Below are positions 16,723 through 26,500 of a stretch of 64,000 nucleotides of DNA, in pieces. The DNA comes from Streptomyces sp. NBC_00286 (GTDB taxonomy: Bacteria; Actinomycetota; Actinomycetes; Streptomycetales; Streptomycetaceae): NCBI RefSeq assembly GCF_036173125.1, contig NZ_CP108054.1, positions 8,935,501 to 8,999,500 of the forward strand, read 5' to 3'. The notes beneath the pieces were generated by a model, which was given only the letters and a program-made list of their open reading frames with translations, searched no databases and was not told the DNA's origin. Both the position numbers and the translations under genes were made by a program. Numbering within the stretch: position 1 is the stretch's first letter; every line of letters starts with the position of its first letter.

Positions 16723-18771
16723 GTGGCAGGGGAGCAGGAACGGGTCATCGCCGGGCGCTACCGGTTGCGGCAGCGGCTGGGCTCCGGAGGGATGGGAAGC
16801 GTCTGGCGCGCCGAGGACGAGGAGCTGAAGGCCCAGGTCGCGGTCAAGGAGATAGAGCTTCCGTTACTGCCGGATGAGGCCTCCGGCGACCGCGCCTCCC
16901 GCGGGCGCAAGGAGGCGCTGAAGGCGGCCCAGCTGCGCGAACACCCGAATGTGATCACGGTGTACGACGTGGTCGAGCACGAGGGCCTGCCGTGGATCGT
17001 GATGGAGTACCTGCCGGGCACCATGGACCTCAGTGCCGCCGTACGGGACCGGGGCCCGCTCCCCGCCGCCGAGGTGGCCCGGATCGGGGCGGCGGCCCTC
17101 GACGGACTCTCCGCCGGGCACCGGCTCGGCATCATCCACCGGGACGTGAAGCCCTCCAACATCCTTCTCGCGCCCGACCACTCCGGGGTCGCCGACCGCC
17201 GTGTCCTGCTCACGGACTACGGCATCTCGCTCCGCCCGCGCGAGACCCGGCTGACCCGCAGCGGCGTGGTGATCGGCACCCCCGGCTACATGGCCCCCGA
17301 GCGCGTGCACGGCGGCGAGGCGACCCCCGCCTCCGACCTCTTCTCCCTCGGCGTCACCCTCTACTTCGCCGTCGAGGGCGTGGGCCCCTTCGACCGGGAC
17401 ACTCCCGAGGCGGCCCTGATGGCGCTGCTGGAGACGGAGCCTTCTCCACCGGAGCGGGCCGGTGAGCAGCTCAGCCGCGTGATCATGGGGCTGCTGGCGA
17501 AGAACCCGCTGGACCGTACGCAGGCGGCGGAGGCGGCCGAGCTTTTGGCGGAGGCCGCGGCGGCCGGGGAGGGCGGGGCGGCCGGGAGCAGTAAGGCCGC
17601 GCTGGTGCCGGCCGCCGTCCCTGGTGGGGCTGGGGTCCCTGGTGGGGCTGGTGCCCCCGAGAAGGCTGGTGCCGCCGAAAAACCCGACAACTCTGAGGAA
17701 GCCGCCACGCCTGAGCCGGCCGTCGCATCTGAGGCGGCCGAAGCCGCCGCTCCTGGGGAAGCCGCCCATGCTGGGGATGGGGACACGGCTGGGAACGGCG
17801 ACGGTGACGGGGACATCACCCCCACCCGCCCCGGAGGACAGGCCCCGCCCCGGACCCGTATCCAGGGATGGCGGCTCCCGGCCCTGCTGGCACTCGTCGG
17901 CGTGCTCGTGGCGGCCGGCGGCTTCGGCGTGGGTGCCGCCGTTTACGGCAGCGACGGGCAGCAGCAGCGCGCGGAGACCAAGCCGCAGCCGAAGGTGAGC
18001 GCGCCCCCTGCCCCGACGCCGACCACCACCCGCAGCCCCTTCCCGTACGGGACCGGGGTGGGCCTGAAGGACGGGCTGCTGCCCGGTCAGTGCGTGGACG
18101 CGGACTGGAAGGAGGGGGAGTACAAGGGGCAGCCCGAGCTGAAGCTCGTCAACTGCGTCGAGGACGACCCCGAGGGCCAGGTGATCACGACGATCGCGGC
18201 GTCCGGCACGCAGCCGGCGTCCGGTGCGACGCCGAGCTCCAGTGCCTCGTCCGCGCAGGCCGAGTGCGCCGAGCGCACGGAGAAGCTGCGCAAGACCATG
18301 CCCGACCCCGTCCTGCATGTATTGACGCCGGCCGCGGGGCAGAACCAGCCGCCGGACACGGCCTGCCTGATCTTCCTGAAGAAGGCCACCATCGGGGGCC
18401 CGCTGGGCGAGTACCGCAGGCTTGGCGAGGAGGTGTCCACGACGCAGATGGGCCCGGGCGACTGCATCAACACCAAGGAGGACGACGAGGGCTGGACCAC
18501 GCCTTACCTGATCAGCTGTGACGAGCCGCACCACGAACAAGCCGTCGGCTGGACGTGGTCCTCGGGCAACGACTCCGCTGAAAGCGTCGACATGGTAGCC
18601 CTGTGCGACGAGAAGTACGGCGTCAACTGGGCCCGCGGCAAGGACCATTCGATGAGCGGCTGGTACGCCACCGACGACGAATGGAACGCCGGGTTCCGCT
18701 GGGTGATGTGCACGGTGGTCCAGGAGGACGGCAAGAAGCTTCCCGCGGGGGCACTGAAACCCGCGTACTGA
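16723..18771 (+). CDS. Membrane-anchored Ser/Thr protein kinase (PknB-like), contains a TTA codon
   Basis: This 682-residue kinase starts at GTG 16723 after GGGGAG. The N-terminal catalytic domain (residues about 9-270) has the Gly-rich loop GSGGMGSV, the VKE lysine region, the HRDVKPSNILL catalytic loop, TDYG in place of DFG, and the APER activation end. A Gly/Ala/Pro/Glu-rich low-complexity linker (about 285-375) precedes one membrane segment (LPALLALVGVLVAAGGFGVG, about residue 386). The ~280-residue outer domain has several Cys residues and probably senses an extracellular cue. Codon 48 is TTA (16864-16866), suggesting bldA-dependent translation. The ligand and targets are unknown. Confidence 0.9.
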   Translation: MAGEQERVIAGRYRLRQRLGSGGMGSVWRAEDEELKAQVAVKEIELPLLPDEASGDRASRGRKEALKAAQLREHPNVITVYDVVEHEGLPWIVMEYLPGTMDLSAAVRDRGPLPAAEVARIGAAALDGLSAGHRLGIIHRDVKPSNILLAPDHSGVADRRVLLTDYGISLRPRETRLTRSGVVIGTPGYMAPERVHGGEATPASDLFSLGVTLYFAVEGVGPFDRDTPEAALMALLETEPSPPERAGEQLSRVIMGLLAKNPLDRTQAAEAAELLAEAAAAGEGGAAGSSKAALVPAAVPGGAGVPGGAGAPEKAGAAEKPDNSEEAATPEPAVASEAAEAAAPGEAAHAGDGDTAGNGDGDGDITPTRPGGQAPPRTRIQGWRLPALLALVGVLVAAGGFGVGAAVYGSDGQQQRAETKPQPKVSAPPAPTPTTTRSPFPYGTGVGLKDGLLPGQCVDADWKEGEYKGQPELKLVNCVEDDPEGQVITTIAASGTQPASGATPSSSASSAQAECAERTEKLRKTMPDPVLHVLTPAAGQNQPPDTACLIFLKKATIGGPLGEYRRLGEEVSTTQMGPGDCINTKEDDEGWTTPYLISCDEPHHEQAVGWTWSSGNDSAESVDMVALCDEKYGVNWARGKDHSMSGWYATDDEWNAGFRWVMCTVVQEDGKKLPAGALKPAY

Positions 18772-18864
18772 TCGCATTGACCAGCTAGTGCCGAGGGCAT
18801 ATTGACGATGTACTGACGACGTGTGACGTACGGACGACATGCCGGGCGGCCGGGGCGGGCGCAG

Positions 18865-19806
18865 ATGGACGAGACAGGGCACGAGCACGGGAACACCAAC
18901 GTGGCGCCCGCGCGGCCGTCCGCGCCCGACGGCCGGGCACGCGGACCCTGGGCGCGGGTCCTCGCCGAGCGGTACGGGCTGGTCAAGCCGGTCGGCACCG
19001 GTGGCATGGGACGCGTATGGCTGGCGTACGACCTGCGGCTGCGCAGGGACGTCGCGGTGAAGGAAGTCGTCGTACGGGCGGCGGCCGGGCCGGGGGAGGA
19101 GAGTCGGGAGGTCCGGACCGCACGGGCGTTCAGTGAGGCGTGGAGTCTTGCCGCGCTGCGTGAGGCGCCGCATGTGGTGACGGTCCATGACGTCGTCGAG
19201 GAGGACGGCTTCCCGTGGATCGTGATGGAGTTCGTCCGCGGCGCGACGACCCTGGAGGCGGTGGTCGAGGGGCGGCTGCGAGCGGGCGAAGGGCCGCTGT
19301 CAGTCCGGGAGACGGCGCGGATCGGCCTCGCCGTGCTGAAGGCGCTCGCGGCCGGGCACCACCTCGGGATCGTGCACCGGGATGTGAAGCCGTCCAACAT
19401 CCTTCTGGCGCCGGACAGTTCGGGGCGCCCATACGCACGCGTGGTCCTCACCGACTACGGCATCGCCCACCGGATGGCGGGCAGCGCGTCCCACACCCGG
19501 GCGCATCGGGTGATCGGCACGCCCGGCTATCTCGCCCCGGAGCAGCTGTACGGGGGTTCGGCGACGCCGGCGTCCGACCTGTTCGCGCTCGGTACGACCC
19601 TGTACTTCGCCGTCGAGGGCAGGGAGCCGTTCGCCGAGGGAGGCAGCGGCTACCCGCCGGCTCCCGCGCCGCCGCGCCGGGCCGGGCCGCTCGGCGAGGT
19701 GCTGACGCAACTGCTGTCCGCCTCGCCCTTGCACCGCCCGGAACACGGCGCGGTACTGCGCCGGCTGCGCGAGCTCACTGGGGAGGCAGGCGGGACCTCT
19801 TCCTGA
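18865..19806 (+). CDS. Soluble Ser/Thr protein kinase
   Basis: This ~313-residue kinase follows the membrane kinase gene by about 95 bp and is on the same strand. It consists almost entirely of a catalytic domain: GTGGMGRVW loop, VKEVV lysine, HRDVKPSNILLAP catalytic loop, TDYGIAHR (TDYG for DFG), and APEQLYGGSATPASDLFALG. There is no transmembrane segment or sensor domain. The catalytic motifs closely match those of the upstream kinase, so the pair probably arose by duplication and loss of the outer domain. The ATG at 18865 is preferred, but an in-frame GTG at 18823 is possible and neither has a strong ribosome-binding site. Confidence 0.85.
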   Translation: MDETGHEHGNTNVAPARPSAPDGRARGPWARVLAERYGLVKPVGTGGMGRVWLAYDLRLRRDVAVKEVVVRAAAGPGEESREVRTARAFSEAWSLAALREAPHVVTVHDVVEEDGFPWIVMEFVRGATTLEAVVEGRLRAGEGPLSVRETARIGLAVLKALAAGHHLGIVHRDVKPSNILLAPDSSGRPYARVVLTDYGIAHRMAGSASHTRAHRVIGTPGYLAPEQLYGGSATPASDLFALGTTLYFAVEGREPFAEGGSGYPPAPAPPRRAGPLGEVLTQLLSASPLHRPEHGAVLRRLRELTGEAGGTSS

Positions 19807-19995
19807 CGAGGACTTTTCCTGACGCACCGCCATGTGGAGCGAGCCGTTACGCCTGTGTGGGGCGAGGGGAGGCTTCGCGCAGCCGCGCGGCGCGCACTTC
19901 TGGCGGCCCGCGAGGTGGAGTAGCAAGGGCACCGCTGGCAAGCGGGATTACGGCGCTCGCACCGCGACACAAGCGCCACTTGGAGCACAACACCA

Positions 19996-20343
19996 TTGGA
20001 AATCACGGTCATTCGCATGCGCCTACTGGCGGAGGCGCCGTTCCGGCTGTGGATGGCGGTCAGCGGCACGCTGGGCGCCACCACACAACGGCAGCTGAGA
20101 CAGCGGCTGCACGATCAAGTCGACGAAGGACACCGGGAGTTCTTCCTCGACCTACAGGAACTCCGCTGCGCCGACGGGCTCTCGGACACCGAACTGCGCG
20201 CACTGTTCCCCAAAGACCCCGCCGTGCGCTTCCACCTCATCGGAGCCCCCGATCTCATCCGCGAATGCGTCGCCGGCGACCCGGCGTTCACCCTGTACGC
20301 CGACCCGGAAGCCGCCTGGTGCCAGTGGGGCAGGGGCGCCTGA
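19996..20343 (+). CDS. Small STAS-like protein (anti-sigma-factor antagonist family)
   Basis: This ~115-residue protein has the pattern of a STAS domain: an initial beta strand (EITVIRMRL), a short helix after SGTLGATTQRQLRQRL, and a core strand REFFLDLQELRCADGLS where the phosphorylatable Ser/Thr of SpoIIAA-type antagonists would lie. STAS proteins of this kind bind anti-sigma factor kinases. No cognate RsbW-like kinase is adjacent, although two Ser/Thr kinase genes lie upstream. The TTG at 19996 has TGGAG about ten bases upstream. An ATG at 20017 is the alternative. Confidence 0.6.
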   Translation: MEITVIRMRLLAEAPFRLWMAVSGTLGATTQRQLRQRLHDQVDEGHREFFLDLQELRCADGLSDTELRALFPKDPAVRFHLIGAPDLIRECVAGDPAFTLYADPEAAWCQWGRGA

Positions 20344-20364
20344 TCCGGCTCGTACGTCTCCTTC

Positions 20365-20416
20365 TCATGTACGAGTCCTCACGTACGGGCTCATGTACGA
20401 GTCCTCACGTACGGGC
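20365..20416. repeat. Perfect 26-bp tandem duplication at the ABC ATPase stop codon
   Basis: The 26-bp unit at 20365-20390 is repeated exactly at 20391-20416. The second copy encodes the last residues and the stop codon (20405-20407) of the minus-strand ATPase gene, so the first copy is a duplicate stop region just downstream. It looks like a recent slippage or duplication event. Confidence 0.9.
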
Positions 20417-21268
20417 CGGCTCACCCGCGTCGGCCCCGTGGTGGCGTCCCATCGGAATGACCAGAGGCGTGCCGCTGACCGGGTCCATGGTGATCTTGCA
20501 GTTCAGGTCGAAGACGTCCGCCACGGTCTCGGCGGTGATGACCTCGGCCGGCGGGCCCTCGGCGGCGATCCGGCCGGACTTCATGGCGACGACGTGGTCG
20601 GCGTAGCGGCAGGCCTGGTTGAGGTCGTGCAGCACCATCACGACGGTGCGGTTCTCGCGCCGGTTGAGGTCCGTGATCAGGTCCAGTACGTCGATCTGGT
20701 GGGCCAGGTCCAGATACGTCGTCGGTTCGTCGAGGAGCAGTACGGGCGTGCCCTGGGCGACCGCCATGGCGATCCAGGCGCGCTGGCGCTGTCCGCCGGA
20801 GAGTTCGTCGACCGGACGGTCCGCGAGGTCGGTCATCGCGGTGGCGGCCAGCGCCTGATGCACGGCCTGCTCGTCGGCCTTGGACCACTGCCGCCACCAG
20901 GTCTGGTGCGGTGAACGGCCGCGGTTGACCAGGTCGATGACGGTCAGCCCCTCGGGGGCCACCGGGCTCTGCGGCAGGATGCCGAGGCGCTGGGCGAGTT
21001 CCCGGGACGGTATGGACTGCAGGGCCCGGCCGTCCAGGTGGACGGCGCCCTCACGGGGTGCGAGCAGCCGGGCCAGGGCGCGCAGCAGCGTGGACTTGCC
21101 GCAGGCGTTGGCGCCGACGATCGCGGTGATCCGGCCGGGCGGGACGGCCAGGTCGAGGCCGTCCACGACCAGCCGGTTGTCGTACGCCAGGCGCAGTCCG
21201 CTCGCCTGCAGGTCCGGGTCGGGGGCGGTCCGGGGCGAGGCGTCCGCCGACTTGGGTTCAACCGACAT
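20405..21268 (-). CDS. Ferric-siderophore ABC transporter ATP-binding protein (FepC/FecE type)
   Basis: This 287-residue ATPase energises siderophore uptake. It has Walker A (VGANACGKST), the Q-loop LPQSPVAPEGLTV, signature LSGGQRQRAWIAMA and Walker B (PVLLLDEPTTYLDLAHQ). The LDLAHQ D-loop and VLHDLNQACRYADH H-loop are characteristic of iron-chelate importers. It is the last gene of a minus-strand run with the two FecCD permease genes, starting four bases before the permease stop. Its role is to drive import of the iron-loaded hydroxamate made by the divergent NRPS gene. Confidence 0.95.
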   Translation of the reverse strand: MSVEPKSADASPRTAPDPDLQASGLRLAYDNRLVVDGLDLAVPPGRITAIVGANACGKSTLLRALARLLAPREGAVHLDGRALQSIPSRELAQRLGILPQSPVAPEGLTVIDLVNRGRSPHQTWWRQWSKADEQAVHQALAATAMTDLADRPVDELSGGQRQRAWIAMAVAQGTPVLLLDEPTTYLDLAHQIDVLDLITDLNRRENRTVVMVLHDLNQACRYADHVVAMKSGRIAAEGPPAEVITAETVADVFDLNCKITMDPVSGTPLVIPMGRHHGADAGEPART

Positions 21269-21271
21269 GGA

Positions 21272-22384
21272 TCAACCTCCTGAACCCGCGCGGTTCACGC
21301 GGACGAGCAACCAGAGCAGGACCGGCGCGCCGAGCACGCCGGTGACGATTCCGACCGGCAGTTCCGTGCCGGAGATGAGCGTACGGGCGATGAGATCGCT
21401 GCCGAGGACCATCAGGGCGCCGGTCAGTCCCGAGGCGACGGGGGGCGGCCAGGCGGTGCCGGCCAGCCGCTGGGCGATCTGCGGCGCGGCGAGCGCCACG
21501 AAGGCGACGGGGCCCGCGGACGCGGTGGCGAAGGCGATCAGACCGACGCCGGTGAGCAGGATGGACAGGCGCACCAACTGCACCCGGGTGCCGAGGCCGG
21601 TGGCGACGTCGTCACCGAGCTGGAGGGTGCGCAGCAGCCGCCCGAGAAGCAGCGACGCCGGCAGCAGTACCGCCAGCACGATCGCGAGCGGGGTGACCTG
21701 GTCCCACGTACGGCCGTTGAGGTTGCCCACCAGCCAGCCGACGGCGGCCTGTGCCTCGAACCGTCCGCCCTTGGCCACCAGATAGTCGGTGGCGCTCGTG
21801 CAGATCCAGGCTACGCCGATGCCGATCAGGATGATCCGGTAGCCGGTGGTGCCGCGCCGCCAGGCCAGGGCGTACACGATCAGGGCGGTGGAGAGCGCGC
21901 CGACCAGTCCGAGGGCCTGGGTGCCGAGGCCGCCGTCCCAGCCGAGCACGATGCCCGCGACCACGGCGGTGCCCGCACCCTGGGTGAGGCCGATCATGTC
22001 GGGGCTGGCCAGCGGATTGCGGGTCATGGTCTGGAACAGCGCACCGGAGACGGCGAACGCGATCCCGGCCAGCAGACCGACGAGGGCGCGCGGCAGCCGC
22101 AGTTCCTGGACGACGAGGACGGTGCCGGGGTCGCCGGTGCCGACGAGGGCGCGTACGACATCGGCGAAGGCGATCGGGTAGTCGCCGATCGTCAGGCCCC
22201 AGCAGAACAGCAGGAAGGTGGCCGTGGCGAGCACGGCGCTCAGCGCCACCAGGCGGGGACGGAAGATCCCGGAGACCGGCGGGGCGGCCAGGCGGAAGGT
22301 GCGGTAGGAGCGGACGCGTTGGGGGGCCGGTGAAGTGCCGGATTCCAAGGGGGACTTGGTGAGGGTGGACTTCGAGTTGGCCAT
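21272..22384 (-). CDS. Ferric-siderophore ABC transporter permease (FecCD/FepG family)
   Basis: This 370-residue inner-membrane permease is of the FecCD family, with about ten hydrophobic segments. Family motifs include RLPRALVGLLAGIAFAVSGALFQTMTRNPLASPDMIG. It starts at ATG 22384, two bases after the upstream permease stop. With its neighbour it forms the heterodimeric channel for the ferric siderophore. Its ~45-residue N-terminal extension before the first membrane segment is longer than in the partner protein. Confidence 0.94.
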   Translation of the reverse strand: MANSKSTLTKSPLESGTSPAPQRVRSYRTFRLAAPPVSGIFRPRLVALSAVLATATFLLFCWGLTIGDYPIAFADVVRALVGTGDPGTVLVVQELRLPRALVGLLAGIAFAVSGALFQTMTRNPLASPDMIGLTQGAGTAVVAGIVLGWDGGLGTQALGLVGALSTALIVYALAWRRGTTGYRIILIGIGVAWICTSATDYLVAKGGRFEAQAAVGWLVGNLNGRTWDQVTPLAIVLAVLLPASLLLGRLLRTLQLGDDVATGLGTRVQLVRLSILLTGVGLIAFATASAGPVAFVALAAPQIAQRLAGTAWPPPVASGLTGALMVLGSDLIARTLISGTELPVGIVTGVLGAPVLLWLLVRVNRAGSGG

Positions 22385-22386
22385 GG

Positions 22387-23412
22387 TCACACCTCCGCGA
22401 GCCGGCGTCGGCGGACCATGGCGATGAAGAACGGGCCGCCGATGAAGGCGACGACGATGCCCGCCTGGACCTCGGTCGGCCGTGCGACGAGCCGCCCGAC
22501 GATGTCCGCGGCGAGCAGCAGACTCGGGGCGAGGACGGCCGACAGCGGCAGCAGCCAGCGGTGGTCGGGGCCGATCCCCGCCAACTGGGCGAGGACCCGG
22601 GCGACATGGGGGACCACCAGGCCGATGAAGACGATCGGGCCGATGACCGCGACGGCCGCACCGGTGAGCAGGGTGACGGCGGCGACGCCCTGTAGCCGGA
22701 TCAGGCCGAGGTTTCGGCCGAGGGATGCCGCCACGTCCTCGCCGAGGGCCAGGCTGTTGAGGGCCGGCGCGCAGGCCAGGGCCAGAATGGTGCCGGCGGC
22801 GAGGAACGGCAGGATCCGCAGCACCGTGGCACCGTCCTGCTCGGCCATCGAACCGGCGGTGAAGAAGCGGTAGCGGTCCAGCGCGTCCGGGTCGGTCAGG
22901 ACGATGGCGCTGGTGAGCGAGGAGAGCAGGAAGGTCACCGCGATTCCGGCGAGCGCCAGCTTCACCGGCGTCTGGCCGGAACGTCCAAGGCCGCCGAGCA
23001 GGTAGACCACGACGCTCGCCGCGAGCGCGCCCGCGAAGGCGAACCACACGTACCCGTAGAACGAGCCGAACCCGAACACCCCGACCGCCAGCACGATGGC
23101 GAACGACGCGCCCGCGCTGACGCCCAGGATCCCGGGGTCAGCGAGCGGATTGCGGGTCAGGGCCTGCATCAGGGCACCGGCCAGACCGAGGGCGGCGCCC
23201 GCTGCGAGGCCGAGCGTGGTGCGCGGCACCCGTGCCGACCAGACGATGTTGTCCACGAGCCGGCTCGGAGCGTCGCCGAACAGCGCCCGGATCACCTGGT
23301 CCGGCGGGACGTTGGCCGCGCCCAGCGCGAGCGACAGCAGACAGAGCACGACCAGAACAGCGCCGAGCAGCGCCACCAGCAGTACGGGGCGAAGTCTCTT
23401 GCCCCGCTTCAC
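22387..23412 (-). CDS. Ferric-siderophore ABC transporter permease (FecCD/FepD family)
   Basis: This 341-residue FecCD permease has about ten transmembrane segments. The family motif PRTTLGLAAGAALGLAGALMQALTRNPLADPGILG aligns with that of its partner. It starts at GTG 23412, just downstream of the iron-box motif at 23440, and is the first gene of the uptake operon (permease, permease, ATPase). The promoter region is shared with the divergent NRPS gene, so import and synthesis are switched together by iron. Confidence 0.94.
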   Translation of the reverse strand: MKRGKRLRPVLLVALLGAVLVVLCLLSLALGAANVPPDQVIRALFGDAPSRLVDNIVWSARVPRTTLGLAAGAALGLAGALMQALTRNPLADPGILGVSAGASFAIVLAVGVFGFGSFYGYVWFAFAGALAASVVVYLLGGLGRSGQTPVKLALAGIAVTFLLSSLTSAIVLTDPDALDRYRFFTAGSMAEQDGATVLRILPFLAAGTILALACAPALNSLALGEDVAASLGRNLGLIRLQGVAAVTLLTGAAVAVIGPIVFIGLVVPHVARVLAQLAGIGPDHRWLLPLSAVLAPSLLLAADIVGRLVARPTEVQAGIVVAFIGGPFFIAMVRRRRLAEV

Positions 23413-23439
23413 CGTTCGGTCTCCACGGACCCGACTCCC

Positions 23440-23458
23440 TTAGGTTAGGCAGACCTTA
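23440..23458. promoter_or_regulatory. Iron box for the uptake operon (DmdR/IdeR type)
   Basis: TTAGGTTAGGCAGACCTTA matches the actinobacterial DmdR1/IdeR consensus TTAGGTTAGGCTCACCTAA in most positions. It lies 28 bp upstream of the first permease start on the minus strand, where iron-loaded repressor would block transcription. Confidence 0.88.
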
Positions 23459-23502
23459 ATCCTAGTCGTGAGCTTGGTGTCCGCGGGGATTGGGTCTTTT
23501 GG

Positions 23503-23521
23503 TTAGGTAATCCTTACCTTA
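23503..23521. promoter_or_regulatory. Iron box for the NRPS gene
   Basis: TTAGGTAATCCTTACCTTA is a palindromic iron box. It overlaps a likely -10 hexamer (TAGTAT, about 23520), so transcription should begin near 23530. That rules out the ATG at 23524 as the translation start and supports GTG 23581. Confidence 0.85.
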
Positions 23522-23580
23522 GTATGACCTGCGGTCCTCCGGCAGAGCCGGTTCCGCACATCCGGGAGGCACGGTCAGCT

Positions 23581-26500
23581 GTGTCCGGTTTTGTAGAGCG
23601 TGTGTCTGGCATCGACGACAACGAAGTACAGGCTTTTTGGAGTCGACGGCTCGACCCGCTTCCTCAGGAGACAGCCCTCCCGGTCGATTTCCCGTATCCA
23701 TTGCGGCCCGGCGGGGAACAAGGGGCGGTGAGCCGCCCGTTGGGAACCGCGGCCGACGAGGCGACGCTGCTGTCCGCGTACGTCGCGATGCTGCACCGCT
23801 ACAGCGGCGCGCGGGACATCACCGTCGGGTACGACGGACTGCCGGTTCGCGTCGCCCTGGACGGCGGCACGGAGTTCACCGAGCTGGTGCGCCGGGTGGC
23901 CGAGGCCTGTGCCGAGGCCCGGGACCACCGGGTCGAACTGTCCACGCTCATCGCCCAGTTGCGCCCGGAGCCCACCCGTGGCGGCGGTCTGCTGTTCAAC
24001 ACGGGCTTCGGGGACAGCGGATCGGCCGGTCCGCTGGACGTCACGCTCGAAGTCATCGCAGGCGATGTCGCTGCGGACGTCTCTGACGGCGAAGTCTCTG
24101 CGGGCGAAGTCTCTGCGGGCGAAGTGCGCGTGACCTACCGTCAGGACCTGTTCGAGGCCGCCACCGCCGAGCGCATCGCGGACCACTACGCGACCCTGCT
24201 GGCCGATGCCCTCACCCGGCCGCACACTCCCATAGGCGAACTGGAACTGCTCGCCGCCGACGAGCACTACCGCATCGTCGAGGAGTGGAACGACACCGAG
24301 CACGACGTACCGGCGCGCACCTGGCCGGAGTTGTTCGCCGAGCAGGTGCGTCTGCGCCCGGACGCCGTCGCCCTCGTCTTCGAGGACACCCAACTGACCT
24401 ACGCCGAGGTCGACGAGCGCGCCAACCGGCTGGCCCACGCTCTCCTCGCCCGCGGCGCCGGACCCGAACGGGTCGTCGCGCTCGCGGTGCCCCGCTCGGC
24501 CGAGCTGATCATCGCCGAGGTCGCCGTGCTCAAGTCCGGCGCCGCCTACCTGCCGGTGGACACCGACTACCCGGCGGACCGCATCTCCTACATGCTCACC
24601 GACGCGGCCCCCACCTGTCTGGTCACCACCACCGAGGCCGCCGCCGACATCCCGCCGAGCGAGGGCATGGACCGGCTGATCCTCGACGAGCCCGACACCG
24701 TACGGGAGCTGGGGCAGCGCCCGGCGCACGATCCCACCCCCGAAGCACTGTCCACCGGCAACGCCGCCTACGTCATCTACACCTCCGGCTCCACCGGCCG
24801 CCCCAAGGGCGTGGTCCTCTCACACGCGGGCGTCGCCAAGCTGGTCGCGACGCAGACCGAACGCTTCGGTATCGGCCCGCACAGCAGAGTGCTGCAGTTC
24901 GCCTCGCCCAGCTTCGACGTGGCGTTCTGGGACCTGTGCCTCGGACTGCTCTCCGGCGGCCGGCTCGTCGTCGTACCGACCGAGCGCCGGGTGCCGGGCG
25001 CGCCGCTCGCCGACTACGCGCACGCCCACGGCATCACCTTCATGATCCTCCCGCCGGCCCTGCTCGCCGCCATGCCCGAGGACATCGAACTGCCGCCCGC
25101 CACCCTCCTCGCGGGCACCGAACGCGTCTCGCCCGAGTTGGTCGGCCGTTATGCGCGCGGCCGGATGATGTTCAACGCGTACGGCCCGACCGAGGCGACC
25201 ACCAACTCCACCCTCGGCCTCTGCGACCCCGACACCCCCGCCGGCACCATCGTGCCGATCGGCGTCCCCGACCCCGGGACCCGCGCCTACGTCCTCGACG
25301 CCCGGCTGAAGCCCGTCCCTGCGGGCGTGGCGGGCGAGCTCTACCTCGGCGGCGCGGGCCTGGCCCGCGGCTACCTGGGGCGGCCGGACCTGACGGCCGA
25401 ACGGTTCGTCGCCGACCCCTTCGGGGCGCCCGGCGAGCGGCTGTACCGCACCGGCGACCTGGTGCGGTGGAAGGCCGACGGGCGCCTTGAGTTCCTCGGC
25501 CGGGCCGATTCCCAGGTGAAGATCCGCGGCTTCCGCATCGAACCCGGCGAGATCGAGTCCGTACTGCGCGGCCACCCGGCCGTGGACCAGGCGGCGGTCG
25601 TGGTGCGTGAGGACCGGCCCGGCGACCGCAGGCTGGCCGCCTATGTCGTGCCTTCCCTGGACGCCGAGGCGGCCGGGGGCGAGACCGAGCAGGTCCAGGA
25701 GTGGAAGGACCTGCACGAACTGCTCTACTCGGCGGCCGGATCCGAGGGCCGCCGGGACAACTCGGCGGGCTTCCGCGAGAACTTCGCGGGCTGGAACAGC
25801 ATGTACGACGGCCTGCCCATCCCTGTCGACGAGATGCGCGAGTGGCGTGACGCCACCGTCGCCCGTATCGAGGAACTGACGCCCCGCCGGGTCCTGGAGA
25901 TCGGCGTCGGCAGCGGACTGATCCTCTCCCGAGTCGCGCCCGGGTGTGAGGCGTACTGGGGCACCGACCTCTCCGAGGAGGCCGTAGGCGCCCTGCGCAC
26001 CCAGGTCGAGGCCCTGCCGGAACTGGCCGACCGGGTCCGCCTGAGCGCCCAGCCCGCGCACGACACCTCCGGGCTGCCGAAGGGCTCCTTCGACACCGTC
26101 GTCATCAACTCCGTCGCCCAGTACTTCCCGAGCGCCGACTACCTCGCCGAGGTACTGGGTGCCGCCGCGGAACTGCTGGCGCCCGGCGGCCGGCTGTTCG
26201 TCGGTGACGTCCGCAACGCCCGTCTGCTGCGCTGCCTGCGCGCGGCCGTGGAGACCCGCCGCGCCGGCGACCCGGAGGACAAGCAGGCCTTGCGCACCGC
26301 CGTGGAGCGGTCGGTGGCCTGGGAGGGGGAGCTGCTGCTCGATCCCGACTTCTTCGCCGCGCTCGACGGCTTCGACGCCGACATCCGCGTCAAGCGCGGA
26401 GCCCATCACAACGAGCTGACCCGGTACCGCTATGACGTGGTGCTCACCAAGCGCGTCGCCGCCACTTCGGCTCCGGCTTCGGCCGAGGGCGACGAGATCG

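Noticed and set aside
17620..17820. Repetitive GGTGGGGCTGG-type stretch in the membrane kinase gene
   Set aside because: It is explained by the Gly/Ala/Pro/Glu-rich linker between the kinase and the membrane segment, which is normal for this family.
23524..23580. ATG at 23524 as the NRPS start
   Set aside because: It lies directly next to the iron box and -10 hexamer, so the transcript would start at or after it, and it has no ribosome-binding site. GTG 23581 has GGGAGG upstream.
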